From contig OMUX01000157.1 in NCBI GenBank assembly GCA_900314345.1, positions 1 to 5,102 of the forward strand: a stretch of DNA of 5,102 bases, given 5' to 3'. The translations under genes and the position numbers were made by a program. This DNA comes from an uncultured Erysipelotrichaceae bacterium. GTDB taxonomy: Bacteria > Bacillota_I > Bacilli_A > Erysipelotrichales > Erysipelotrichaceae. Shown here in pieces: positions 1 through 5,102 of the stretch. The first letter of the stretch is position 1, and each line of letters opens with the position of its first letter. Below the pieces are notes generated by a model. The model saw only the letters and a program-made list of their open reading frames with translations, was not told the DNA's origin and ran no database searches.

Positions 1-16
1 GAGGAGGATACCGTAA

Positions 17-1009
17 ATGAAACGAGTAACGATTTATGATGTTGCCAAGGAGGCAGGCGTTTCCCTGGCTACTGTGTCACGTGTCATCAACGGCTCCAAT
101 GTTGTCAAGGAACCGACAAGGGAACGCGTTGAGGCGGCCATTGAAAAACTCGGCTACAAGCCCAATGCCATTGCCCAGGGTCTTGCCCTGCAGAAGACAA
201 CCACGATCGGCCTGGTGGTGCCGGAAGCCAGCTTCACGTATACAGGACAGATCATCAACGGTCTGATCGATGTTGCCAAGATCTACAACTACAACATCAT
301 GCTGCATACCGTAACGGCAGGCATTACGGATATCAAGGATATCATCGAGGATATCATCAAGAGCCGTGTGGATGGTGTTGTCATCTACAATGACAAGCTT
401 TCAGAAGGCGAAAGAGCAGAGCTGAGCAGCTACAACATCCCGATTGTCATCATCGGCAACAAGGTCCAGGCAGACAATGTCTGCTGTGTCTATGTCGACA
501 TTGAAAAGGCAGTCTATGAACTGACGATGAAGTATCTGGAGGAAGGCAAGGAGAACATTGCGATCATTGAAGACCGCAAGAACGGTTCTGCCACGGAACT
601 CATGGTCAAGGGTGCGGAAGAGGCATTTGCAAAGAAGGGCAAGAAGTTCGACGGCTTCCTGCGCATTCCGCCCGAGGCAAGGACAAGCTATGCCTACCTG
701 TCTTCCTGGCTGAAGGATCACAGGTATGACCTGATGATCGGCAACCGTGATTCCCAGGCCATGGCGATCCTGAATGCCGCAAGGGAGAACAACATCAAGG
801 TTCCGGAAGAGATGGAGATCGTCTGTGTCATTGACACGAAGTACAATGCAATGGTCAGACCGCAGATTTCCAGTTTCTCCATTCCGAGCTATGATCTTGG
901 AGCTGTCAGTATGCGTGTCATGACGAAGATGCTGCAGAACCAGGAAGACTTCGACAAGGTCATTGAGCTGAGCTATCTGTTCACTCCAAGACAGACAACC
1001 ATCGATTGA
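17..1009 (+). CDS. ccpA: LacI/GalR-family transcriptional regulator, CcpA-like
   Basis: Probable catabolite control protein A, a cytoplasmic DNA-binding repressor/activator that in Firmicutes binds cre sites together with HPr phosphorylated on Ser46. The 330-residue length is usual for the family. Seen: an N-terminal helix-turn-helix (about residues 5-24, YDVAKEAGVS then ATVSRVING) and a hinge helix (about 49-60) with the minor-groove Leu56, followed by a periplasmic-binding-protein-like core. Near the C terminus, SYDLGAVSMRVMTK (291-304) closely matches the CcpA segment that contacts HPr: Y292, D293, V297, R300 and K304 correspond to its known contacts. This favours CcpA over a sugar-specific LacI regulator. 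The core between is more diverged: the usual G-F-D segment reads VCVIDT (269-274). The ATG at 17 follows a strong GAGGAGG at 1-7. The gene's own promoter is outside the window and no cre site was recognised inside it. Alternative: a CcpA paralogue with another corepressor. Confidence 0.82.
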   Translation: MKRVTIYDVAKEAGVSLATVSRVINGSNVVKEPTRERVEAAIEKLGYKPNAIAQGLALQKTTTIGLVVPEASFTYTGQIINGLIDVAKIYNYNIMLHTVTAGITDIKDIIEDIIKSRVDGVVIYNDKLSEGERAELSSYNIPIVIIGNKVQADNVCCVYVDIEKAVYELTMKYLEEGKENIAIIEDRKNGSATELMVKGAEEAFAKKGKKFDGFLRIPPEARTSYAYLSSWLKDHRYDLMIGNRDSQAMAILNAARENNIKVPEEMEIVCVIDTKYNAMVRPQISSFSIPSYDLGAVSMRVMTKMLQNQEDFDKVIELSYLFTPRQTTID

Positions 1010-1034
1010 CATTGTAAAAACCCGATGGTACAGT
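1006..1034 (+). promoter_or_regulatory. Housekeeping sigma promoter of the tyrS T-box transcript
   Basis: A perfect -35 box TTGACA (1006-1011) is separated by exactly 17 bases from TACAGT (1029-1034), which matches the -10 consensus at four of six positions, including the key first T, second A and last T. Transcription would start at about 1040-1044, just before the T-box stem I. The -35 box contains the TGA stop codon (1007-1009) of the upstream ccpA-like gene, so the promoter partly overlaps coding sequence. No other good promoter is visible between the two genes. The start site is inferred, not measured. Confidence 0.75.
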
Positions 1035-1042
1035 AGCCATCG
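1023..1042. repeat. Perfect inverted repeat flanking the -10 box
   Basis: CGATGG (1023-1028) and CCATCG (1037-1042) are perfect inverted copies around an 8-base centre (TACAGTAG) that contains the -10 box. No T-run follows on the + strand, so it is not a classical terminator for the upstream gene. A run of five A (1016-1020) precedes it, so on the minus strand the hairpin is followed by GG and five T, giving a weak terminator in the antisense direction. It could also be an operator for a dimeric protein. Six-base arms are short and chance is possible. Confidence 0.45.
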
Positions 1043-1221
1043 TAATCAGGAAAAGCAATGACCGGAACAAGTAGCCTGTTATTCCAGGCTTAGAGAATTC
1101 CCGTATGGTGGAAGGGAATGCTGGAAGACATGTGTGAATACATCCGTGAGCATCCTGTCTCAAAAGGCAGGACGTGATCCCGGCGTTAACGGATTGAGAG
1201 CCTGCAGTGATGCAGGAAGGC

Positions 1222-1250
1222 AAGGTGGTACCGCGCTATATGGCGTCCTT
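1222..1250 (+). promoter_or_regulatory. T-box antiterminator element
   Basis: The conserved T-box sequence forms the 5' side of the antiterminator: AAGG (1222-1225) pairs with CCTT (1247-1250), and GCGC (1233-1236) pairs with GCGT (1243-1246) with one G-U pair. This leaves the 7-base bulge TGGTACC (1226-1232). In the T-box mechanism, UGGU (1226-1229) base-pairs with the free ACCA end of uncharged tRNA; U1229 fits the A73 discriminator base usual for bacterial tRNA-Tyr. The 3' strand is shared with the terminator, so the two folds exclude each other. Confidence 0.9.
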
Positions 1251-1272
1251 CAATATGAGGGATGCCTTTTTT
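1242..1272 (+). terminator. T-box-controlled intrinsic terminator (attenuator)
   Basis: A 10-pair hairpin: GGCGTCCTTC (1242-1251) pairs with GAGGGATGCC (1257-1266) with two G-U pairs and an AATAT loop, followed at once by six T (1267-1272). Its 5' arm uses bases 1242-1250, which also form the 3' side of the antiterminator. When charged tRNA-Tyr is plentiful this fold should form and stop transcription before tyrS. It may also end ccpA transcripts, as no separate + strand terminator is visible after that gene. Confidence 0.93.
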
Positions 1273-1283
1273 GATTCAGGAAA

Positions 1284-1296
1284 AAGGAGAAAGAGG
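1284..1296 (+). promoter_or_regulatory. tyrS ribosome binding site
   Basis: AAGGAGA (1284-1290) and the weaker AGAGG (1292-1296) precede the ATG at 1301. This decides the start: the in-frame ATG at 1262 lies inside the terminator 3' arm with no ribosome binding site, and translation from it would add 13 residues not found in TyrS proteins, whereas MDFIEELKWRGL from 1301 matches the Bacillus-type N terminus. Confidence 0.9.
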
Positions 1297-1300
1297 ATTT

Positions 1301-2551
1301 ATGGATTTCATTGAAGAACTGAAATGGAGAGGACTTGTCAAGGATGTCACGGACTATGAAGGTCTTGTGGAAGCACTGAAGACCCCGCAGACCATCTACT
1401 GTGGCTTTGATCCGACCGCTGACAGTCTGCATGTCGGACACCTGCAGCAGATCATCCTGCTGCGCCGCTATCAGAATGCAGGACACAGACCGATTGCCCT
1501 GTGCGGCGGCTTCACCGGCATGATCGGCGACCCGCGTCCGACAACGGAGCGCAAGCTTCTCAGCCATGAAGAAGTGCTGCACAATGCGGAATGCATCAAG
1601 GAGCAGCTGGCAAAGTTCCTGAAGTTTGACGGGGACAACGCAGCCATCATGGAGAACAACAACAACTGGCTGGGACAGATGTCATTGCTGGACTTCTTGA
1701 GAGACTATGGCAAGCTGTTCAACATCGCCTACATGCTGCAGAAGGATACCATCAAGAAGAGACTGGATACCGGACTCTCCTACACGGAATTCAGCTACAC
1801 GATCCTGCAGGCCATGGACTTCCTGAACCTGTACGAAAAGTACGGCTGCAGACTCCAGATCGGCGGCAGCGACCAGTGGGGCAACCTTACCTCCGGCATG
1901 GAACTCATCCGCAAGGTCAAGGGTGAGGATGCAGAAGTCTGGGGCATCACAAGTCCGCTGATCACAAAGAGCGACGGCAGTAAGTTCGGAAAGTCTGAAG
2001 GAAAGAACATCTGGCTGGATCCCAAGCGTACCAGTGCCTATGAGTTCTATCAGTTCTGGCTCAACACACCGGATGCCGATGTCATCGACTACCTCAAGCG
2101 TCTGTCACTGCGTACACCGGAAGAGATCATGGCTCTGGAAAACAGCCAGAAGGAAGCTCCGGAAAAGCGGGAAGCACAGAAGGCTCTGGCAGAAGAGCTG
2201 ACGACAATGGTGCATGGACCGGAAGGTCTGGCAAAGGCACAGCGCATCACCGAGACATTCTTCCATGGAAACATCATGGACCTGACACCCCAGGAGATGA
2301 AGGAAGGCCTGGCGGATGCTGCAAAGACAGAGATTGAAGACGGTACAGGCCTCATCGATGCACTGATTGCGGCAGGTGCAGCCAAGAGCAAGTCCGATGC
2401 CAGAAAGCTCATTCAGCAGGGCAGCGTTGCCCTGAATGGTGAGAAGGCAAGTGATCTCAACGCCGTACTGAACAAGGCGGATGCCGTGAACAATGAGTTC
2501 TTCATCCTGAAGAAGGGCAAGAAGAACTGGTATGTTCTGAATCTGAAGTGA
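1301..2551 (+). CDS. tyrS: Tyrosyl-tRNA synthetase (TyrRS)
   Basis: Cytoplasmic class I aminoacyl-tRNA synthetase that activates tyrosine with ATP and transfers it to tRNA-Tyr (EC 6.1.1.1). The product is 416 residues, normal for the bacterial homodimer. Seen in order: the Rossmann catalytic domain with YCGFDPTADSLHVGH (33-47), which holds the HIGH-type signature HVGH (44-47) and tyrosine-pocket residues equivalent to Tyr34 and Asp38 of the Bacillus stearothermophilus enzyme; GGSDQWGN (188-195); the KMSKS-type loop KFGKS (228-232); an alpha-helical anticodon region; and a C-terminal S4 RNA-binding domain (about 349-416) with KSDARKLIQQG and VALNGE. The loop after GDP reads RPTTERKLLS, one residue shorter than in Bacillus, a common variant. 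Expression is controlled by the T-box leader directly upstream, and the gene is followed by its own terminator, so it appears to be a single-gene unit. Confidence 0.99.
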   Translation: MDFIEELKWRGLVKDVTDYEGLVEALKTPQTIYCGFDPTADSLHVGHLQQIILLRRYQNAGHRPIALCGGFTGMIGDPRPTTERKLLSHEEVLHNAECIKEQLAKFLKFDGDNAAIMENNNNWLGQMSLLDFLRDYGKLFNIAYMLQKDTIKKRLDTGLSYTEFSYTILQAMDFLNLYEKYGCRLQIGGSDQWGNLTSGMELIRKVKGEDAEVWGITSPLITKSDGSKFGKSEGKNIWLDPKRTSAYEFYQFWLNTPDADVIDYLKRLSLRTPEEIMALENSQKEAPEKREAQKALAEELTTMVHGPEGLAKAQRITETFFHGNIMDLTPQEMKEGLADAAKTEIEDGTGLIDALIAAGAAKSKSDARKLIQQGSVALNGEKASDLNAVLNKADAVNNEFFILKKGKKNWYVLNLK

Positions 2552-2562
2552 AAAAGTGATGG

Positions 2563-2590
2563 GACAGCAGTTTGCAGGCTGCTGTCTTTT
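2563..2590 (+). terminator. Intrinsic terminator of tyrS
   Basis: GACAGCAG (2563-2570) pairs perfectly over eight bases with CTGCTGTC (2579-2586), with an 8-base loop, followed by TTTT (2587-2590) and a further T-rich stretch. It starts 12 bases after the tyrS stop. It separates tyrS from the lipoprotein-flippase unit, whose promoter lies immediately downstream. Confidence 0.9.
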
Positions 2591-2604
2591 CGTCTCTGTT
2601 TGTA

Positions 2605-2613
2605 TGGTATAAT
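2605..2613 (+). promoter_or_regulatory. Extended -10 promoter for the lipoprotein-murJ-rsuA unit
   Basis: A perfect -10 box TATAAT (2608-2613) is preceded by TGG (2605-2607), giving the TGn extended -10 motif. At normal spacing the -35 position (about 2585-2590, TCTTTT) falls in the T-tract of the tyrS terminator and matches the consensus poorly, so recognition would rely on the extended -10. The predicted start site is about 2619-2621, only some 10 bases before the ATG at 2630. Confidence 0.75.
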
Positions 2614-2619
2614 TCCTGC

Positions 2620-2624
2620 GAGGT
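2620..2624 (+). promoter_or_regulatory. Ribosome binding site of the lipoprotein gene
   Basis: GAGGT lies five bases before the ATG at 2630 and supports that start over an in-frame TTG at 2600, which overlaps the promoter and would prepend ten residues before the signal peptide. If transcription begins near 2620, this site is at the very 5' end of the mRNA. Confidence 0.7.
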
Positions 2625-2629
2625 CTGAC

Positions 2630-3199
2630 ATGAAGAAACTGTTTTCCTTATTGCTTGCTGTGTCCTTGCTGTCCGGTTGTGTGAAGAAGGATGCCACGGA
2701 CGCCAAGGCAGCAGCCTATGAAAGCTATTATGAGACCATCGTGGATGCCACTTCATTCACGGAGGCTTCTGACTACTATACACTCAGCGGTGAAATGACC
2801 AGGATGGATGATGGCACCTACCGCTATTATCTTGTGATTGATGATGTGCAGATTGCCATGTATGACATTGTCTTCATGGCTGTGGAGGATGATCTTCCTT
2901 TTTCTGAAGCAAAAAAGATGATGCCGAACATCGGCATCTATGACGACAAGGAATATGCGATGATCCCTTATCAGGCCAGGCAGGATGCAGGCTATGTGAA
3001 GGGTCTTGTCATTTCCGGAAACTACGACACCTCCAGTGTACCGCTGCGAGTGCTTGTGGAATGGCAGGGCAAAAACGGCGAAACAACCTACCGGGAATTC
3101 TGGAAGCTGACATTGACAGAAGACGGCTTTGATTCCAGGGCGGAAGAGCCTGCTGAAGAGGAAACAGAAGGTGAAGAAGGGACGGAAAGCAATTCATGA
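2630..3199 (+). CDS. Putative secreted lipoprotein, function unknown
   Basis: Predicted 189-residue lipoprotein anchored on the outer face of the cytoplasmic membrane. Seen: a type II signal peptide with KK at 2-3, a hydrophobic core (4-15) and lipobox LSGC (14-17), with Cys17 as the expected diacylglyceryl-modified residue and mature N terminus. The mature part (18-167) has alternating hydrophobic stretches such as YRYYLVIDDVQIAMYDIVF and VPLRVLVEW, suggesting a mainly beta domain, though this is only a guess from pattern. The last 18 residues (172-189) are unstructured-looking and contain nine Glu. I do not recognise the family and assign no function. The gene is first in its unit and overlaps the flippase gene by four bases (ATGA), so the two proteins are probably made together; a role at the envelope near lipid II transport is inference from context only. 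Confidence 0.88.
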   Translation: MKKLFSLLLAVSLLSGCVKKDATDAKAAAYESYYETIVDATSFTEASDYYTLSGEMTRMDDGTYRYYLVIDDVQIAMYDIVFMAVEDDLPFSEAKKMMPNIGIYDDKEYAMIPYQARQDAGYVKGLVISGNYDTSSVPLRVLVEWQGKNGETTYREFWKLTLTEDGFDSRAEEPAEEETEGEEGTESNS

Positions 3200-4845
3200 G
3201 TGAATCTTCCAATCAGAAAGTCAAACGTTCCTTCATTGCCGGCTCCTTGACAAGCTCTGCCGGCATTTTCGTTTCCAAGGCCATCGGCCTGTTCTACATC
3301 ACACCGTTCACTGCTTTGGCAAGCCAGGAGAACAAGGTTTACTACACCAGTGCCTATAACTACTACAATGTCCTGCTGCAGATCTGCTCGGCAGGTCTTC
3401 CCTTTGCCATAGCGGCCATCGTTGCCAAGTACGCGGAGAAGGATGACTACAAGACCGTATTGCTTGTAAGAAAGCTTTCCACCGGAATGCTCGGAGTGTT
3501 CGGCTTCCTCATGATGATGCTGTTTGCCGTATTCTCAGGACCTCTGGCAGCGGATTCCCTTGGGGCAGGTGCCAGTGCACAGTCCCTGGAATACATGCAG
3601 ACAAGCTTCCGCATCCTTTCCCTGGCACTGTTTCTGGTGCCGCTTCTGTACAGCTACCGTGGCTTCTATCAAGGACTTAAGGATTTAAAGACCTACGCAG
3701 ACTCCCAGGTCATTGAACAGTTCACCCGTGTGTTCTCGCTTCTGGGCCTTGGCTGGATCTGCGTGCATGTTCTGCACCTGGACCGGATCTGGGCAGTGTA
3801 CATGGGCGTTGCGGCAACCTCCATCGCCGCAATCGTCGCACTTCTTTACTACATCCGCTATGACCGCAGACAGATCGGTGCGATCCGCCGCAAAGCAAGG
3901 GAGCAGGAAGCGGAACCAATGGACCATAAGCTTCTGATGAAGGAGCTGCTTGCCTTCGGCCTTCCGTACCTGATCTCCAGCATCTTCGGAAACTCTCAGT
4001 CACTCATCAACACACGCTTCATGATCCCGACCCTGACCGGCTTCGGCATGAGCCAGAAGGATGCCCAGCTGCTGTATTCCATCGTACAGCTGGACTGTGA
4101 CAAGCTGACCAGCATCCCGCAGGTGCTTTCCATCGGCTTTTCCGCCGGTATTGTTCCCTACATGACGGTTTCCTTTGAAAACAAGGACTGGAAGGGTCTG
4201 CAGAAGAACATCCAGGCATGCCTGGATACCGTCTGCTATATTGCACTTCCGGTCTGTTTCACGATGTTTGCCTTGGCGGAACCCATCTACTACATCATGT
4301 ACGGCAGCACGAACATGGAATATGCAAGGGTATCACTGGAATGGTCGGCATTGCTTGCATTGTGCACGACCCTGACACCGATCTGCTCCACGATGATGAT
4401 GACGCTGCATCTGCGCAAGGAGAGCATCTTCTATCTCTTTGTAGGATTTGTCGTCAAGTGTGCAGCATTCTATCCGTTGATCAAATACACAGGTTATACC
4501 GGTGCCATCACCAGCTCCATCCTGTGCAGCCTGTGCATCATCTATCTCTCCCTGGCCAAGATCTCAAACAAGTATCATGTCAGATACAAGCGCAGCATCG
4601 TGCGCTTCTTCAAGATGATCATCGCATGTCTGTGCATGAACGGCGGCTATGCGGCACTGAAGTTTGCCGGTCTTGCCATTCCTGAAACAAGCCGCATCCT
4701 GGCATTGCTGTGGCTTATGGTCTATGGCATTGTGGGCATGTCGATCTACTTCTTTGCGGCAGAGCGCATGAAGCTCACCAAGGCGGTCTTCCATGCAAGT
4801 CTGAAGACACTCATCAGAAGATACCTGCGGAGAAAAGAGAAATGA
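3196..4845 (+). CDS. murJ: MurJ-like lipid II flippase (YtgP/SpoVB type, MOP superfamily)
   Basis: Polytopic membrane protein of 549 residues, close to Bacillus YtgP in length and pattern. Family role: flips the undecaprenyl-linked peptidoglycan precursor (lipid II) across the cytoplasmic membrane. About 14 hydrophobic helices can be drawn (roughly 14-36, 57-78, 96-118, 137-155, 176-195, 200-220, 250-272, 303-325, 342-365, 380-404, 411-430, 435-455, 468-490, 499-521), the number expected for MurJ. The N-terminal KRSFIAGSLTSSAGIFVSK, the RGFYQG motif (155-160) and the charged mid-protein loop (221-246) fit YtgP-type proteins. The ATG at 3196 overlaps the lipoprotein stop (ATGA); the nearest purine-rich site (AGAAGGG, 3175-3181) is 14 bases away, so translation probably depends on coupling. 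The downstream rsuA-like gene is the same neighbour seen beside ytgP in other Firmicutes and supports MurJ rather than a capsule or exopolysaccharide exporter, the main alternative. Confidence 0.85.
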   Translation: MSESSNQKVKRSFIAGSLTSSAGIFVSKAIGLFYITPFTALASQENKVYYTSAYNYYNVLLQICSAGLPFAIAAIVAKYAEKDDYKTVLLVRKLSTGMLGVFGFLMMMLFAVFSGPLAADSLGAGASAQSLEYMQTSFRILSLALFLVPLLYSYRGFYQGLKDLKTYADSQVIEQFTRVFSLLGLGWICVHVLHLDRIWAVYMGVAATSIAAIVALLYYIRYDRRQIGAIRRKAREQEAEPMDHKLLMKELLAFGLPYLISSIFGNSQSLINTRFMIPTLTGFGMSQKDAQLLYSIVQLDCDKLTSIPQVLSIGFSAGIVPYMTVSFENKDWKGLQKNIQACLDTVCYIALPVCFTMFALAEPIYYIMYGSTNMEYARVSLEWSALLALCTTLTPICSTMMMTLHLRKESIFYLFVGFVVKCAAFYPLIKYTGYTGAITSSILCSLCIIYLSLAKISNKYHVRYKRSIVRFFKMIIACLCMNGGYAALKFAGLAIPETSRILALLWLMVYGIVGMSIYFFAAERMKLTKAVFHASLKTLIRRYLRRKEK

Positions 4846-5102
4846 TGCGCCTGGACAAGATCCTGGCAGACATGGGCGTTGGTACCCGAAGCCAGGTGAA
4901 GAAGCTGATCCGGGACGGTGCTGTCAGGGTGAACGGTGAAATTGTCAGTGACCCGCGGATCAATTTCAATCCGGAAGCTTCCGATATCCTGATCCATGAG
5001 GAACCTCTGGTTTACCAGAAGTTCTTCTATTACATGCTCAACAAGCCCTCAGGTACACTCTGTGTGGCAAACAGCCCGCATACGGTCATGAATCTGATTC
5101 AT
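4842..5102 (+). CDS. rsuA: RsuA-family 16S rRNA pseudouridine synthase, 5' part
   Basis: First 87 codons of a gene that runs off the window. The family isomerises a uridine (U516 in E. coli) of 16S rRNA to pseudouridine during small-subunit assembly. Seen: an N-terminal S4 RNA-binding domain starting MRLDKILADMGVGTRSQVKK with GAVRVNGEIVSDP (26-38, counted from the ATG at 4842), then the start of the catalytic domain with YYMLNKPSG (63-71), the conserved segment leading into the active site. The catalytic Asp motif (GRLDxxTxG) lies beyond the window, so activity cannot be judged. Two in-frame ATGs are adjacent: 4842 overlaps the flippase stop by four bases and sits 9 bases after GGAG (4829-4832); 4845 gives the MRLDK terminus usual for the family. 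The first is annotated here; the difference is one residue. RluB is a less likely alternative, since the sequence is closest in style to Gram-positive RsuA/YtzG. Confidence 0.92.
   Translation, partial: MMRLDKILADMGVGTRSQVKKLIRDGAVRVNGEIVSDPRINFNPEASDILIHEEPLVYQKFFYYMLNKPSGTLCVANSPHTVMNLIH

Larger units (their letters stand above)
1041..1272 (+). promoter_or_regulatory. T-box riboswitch leader, tyrosine-specific
   Basis: A T-box leader RNA that binds uncharged tRNA-Tyr and permits read-through into tyrS. Seen: a K-turn-like internal loop at the base of stem I (AATGA near 1057-1061 opposite GTGAG at 1146-1150); the AGTA motif of the specifier loop (1070-1073); the distal stem TTCCAG (1082-1087) pairing with CTGGAA (1121-1126); the AGAGA bulge (1092-1096); and the apical stem ATTCCC/GGGAAT (1097-1102/1114-1119) with a GTATGGTGGAA loop. 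The specifier reads GAA-TAC, with TAC at 1139-1141, a Tyr codon. A stem II (1153-1159/1166-1172), an F-box-like stem-loop with CGTTA (about 1177-1194) and stem III CCTGCA-GTGA-TGCAGG (1201-1216) follow, then the T-box sequence AAGGTGGTACCGCG (1222-1235). The 5' end is placed from the promoter. The class and amino acid are well supported because specifier, acceptor match and downstream gene agree. Confidence 0.96.

Noticed and set aside
329..355. Three GATATC copies at 329, 338 and 350
   Set aside because: They encode the helix DIKDIIEDI in frame and reflect codon choice for a repeating amphipathic pattern; no evidence of a functional DNA repeat.
401..1012. 203-codon open frame on the minus strand across the ccpA-like gene
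   Set aside because: It lies wholly antisense to a gene with clear family signatures, has no ribosome binding site or recognisable motif, and such frames are common opposite genes of this composition.
1262..1300. Upstream in-frame ATG extending TyrS by 13 residues
   Set aside because: The ATG lies in the terminator stem and lacks a ribosome binding site, and the extra residues do not fit TyrS proteins. The ATG at 1301 has both signals.
2600..2629. TTG start extending the lipoprotein by ten residues
   Set aside because: It overlaps the -10 box, so it would lie upstream of the predicted transcript start, and it would place non-signal residues ahead of the lipoprotein signal peptide.
4218..4685. 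155-codon + strand open frame within the flippase gene
   Set aside because: It is an alternative frame of a clear membrane protein gene; its His/Cys/Leu-rich translation looks like a frame shadow, with no start signal.
2350..4950. Similar S4 domains in the end of TyrS and the start of RsuA
   Set aside because: Both families normally carry an S4 domain; the similarity is explained by shared fold and does not indicate a duplication or fusion.

Overview
The window looks like an ordinary chromosomal segment of a Bacillota (Firmicutes) bacterium, with all genes on the + strand. The evidence is a CcpA-type LacI regulator, a tyrosine T-box leader, Bacillus-like TyrS, a YtgP-type MurJ flippase and a Gram-positive RsuA. 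Base composition looks close to half G+C by eye and lysine is mostly AAG, so a low-GC Bacillus or Streptococcus is unlikely. A mid-GC gut Firmicute, possibly of the Erysipelotrichia, is an inference from gene content and cannot be proved here.

Layout. A complete ccpA-like gene (17-1009) comes first. Its stop codon lies inside the -35 box of a good housekeeping promoter (1006-1034). That promoter drives a T-box riboswitch (about 1041-1272) with a UAC tyrosine specifier, a UGGU acceptor-pairing bulge, an antiterminator and a competing intrinsic terminator. The leader controls tyrS (1301-2551), which ends at its own hairpin terminator (2563-2590). A second promoter with an extended -10 then starts a unit of a small lipoprotein gene (2630-3199), a 14-helix MurJ-like flippase (3196-4845) and an RsuA-type 16S rRNA pseudouridine synthase (4842 or 4845 to beyond the window edge). 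The lipoprotein-flippase junction is a 4-base ATGA overlap; the flippase-RsuA junction overlaps by 4 bases or 1 base depending on the start used.

How they work together. CcpA would be the carbon catabolite regulator working with phosphorylated HPr. TyrS charges tRNA-Tyr, and uncharged tRNA-Tyr is sensed by the T-box to allow its expression. The third unit joins cell-envelope assembly (lipid II flipping plus an unknown surface lipoprotein) to ribosome modification; ytgP next to an rsuA-like gene is a recurrent Firmicute arrangement, but the lipoprotein is not one I recognise. No mobile element, CRISPR array, tRNA or rRNA gene is visible. The only non-coding stretches are 1010-1300 (T-box leader) and 2552-2629 (terminator plus promoter).
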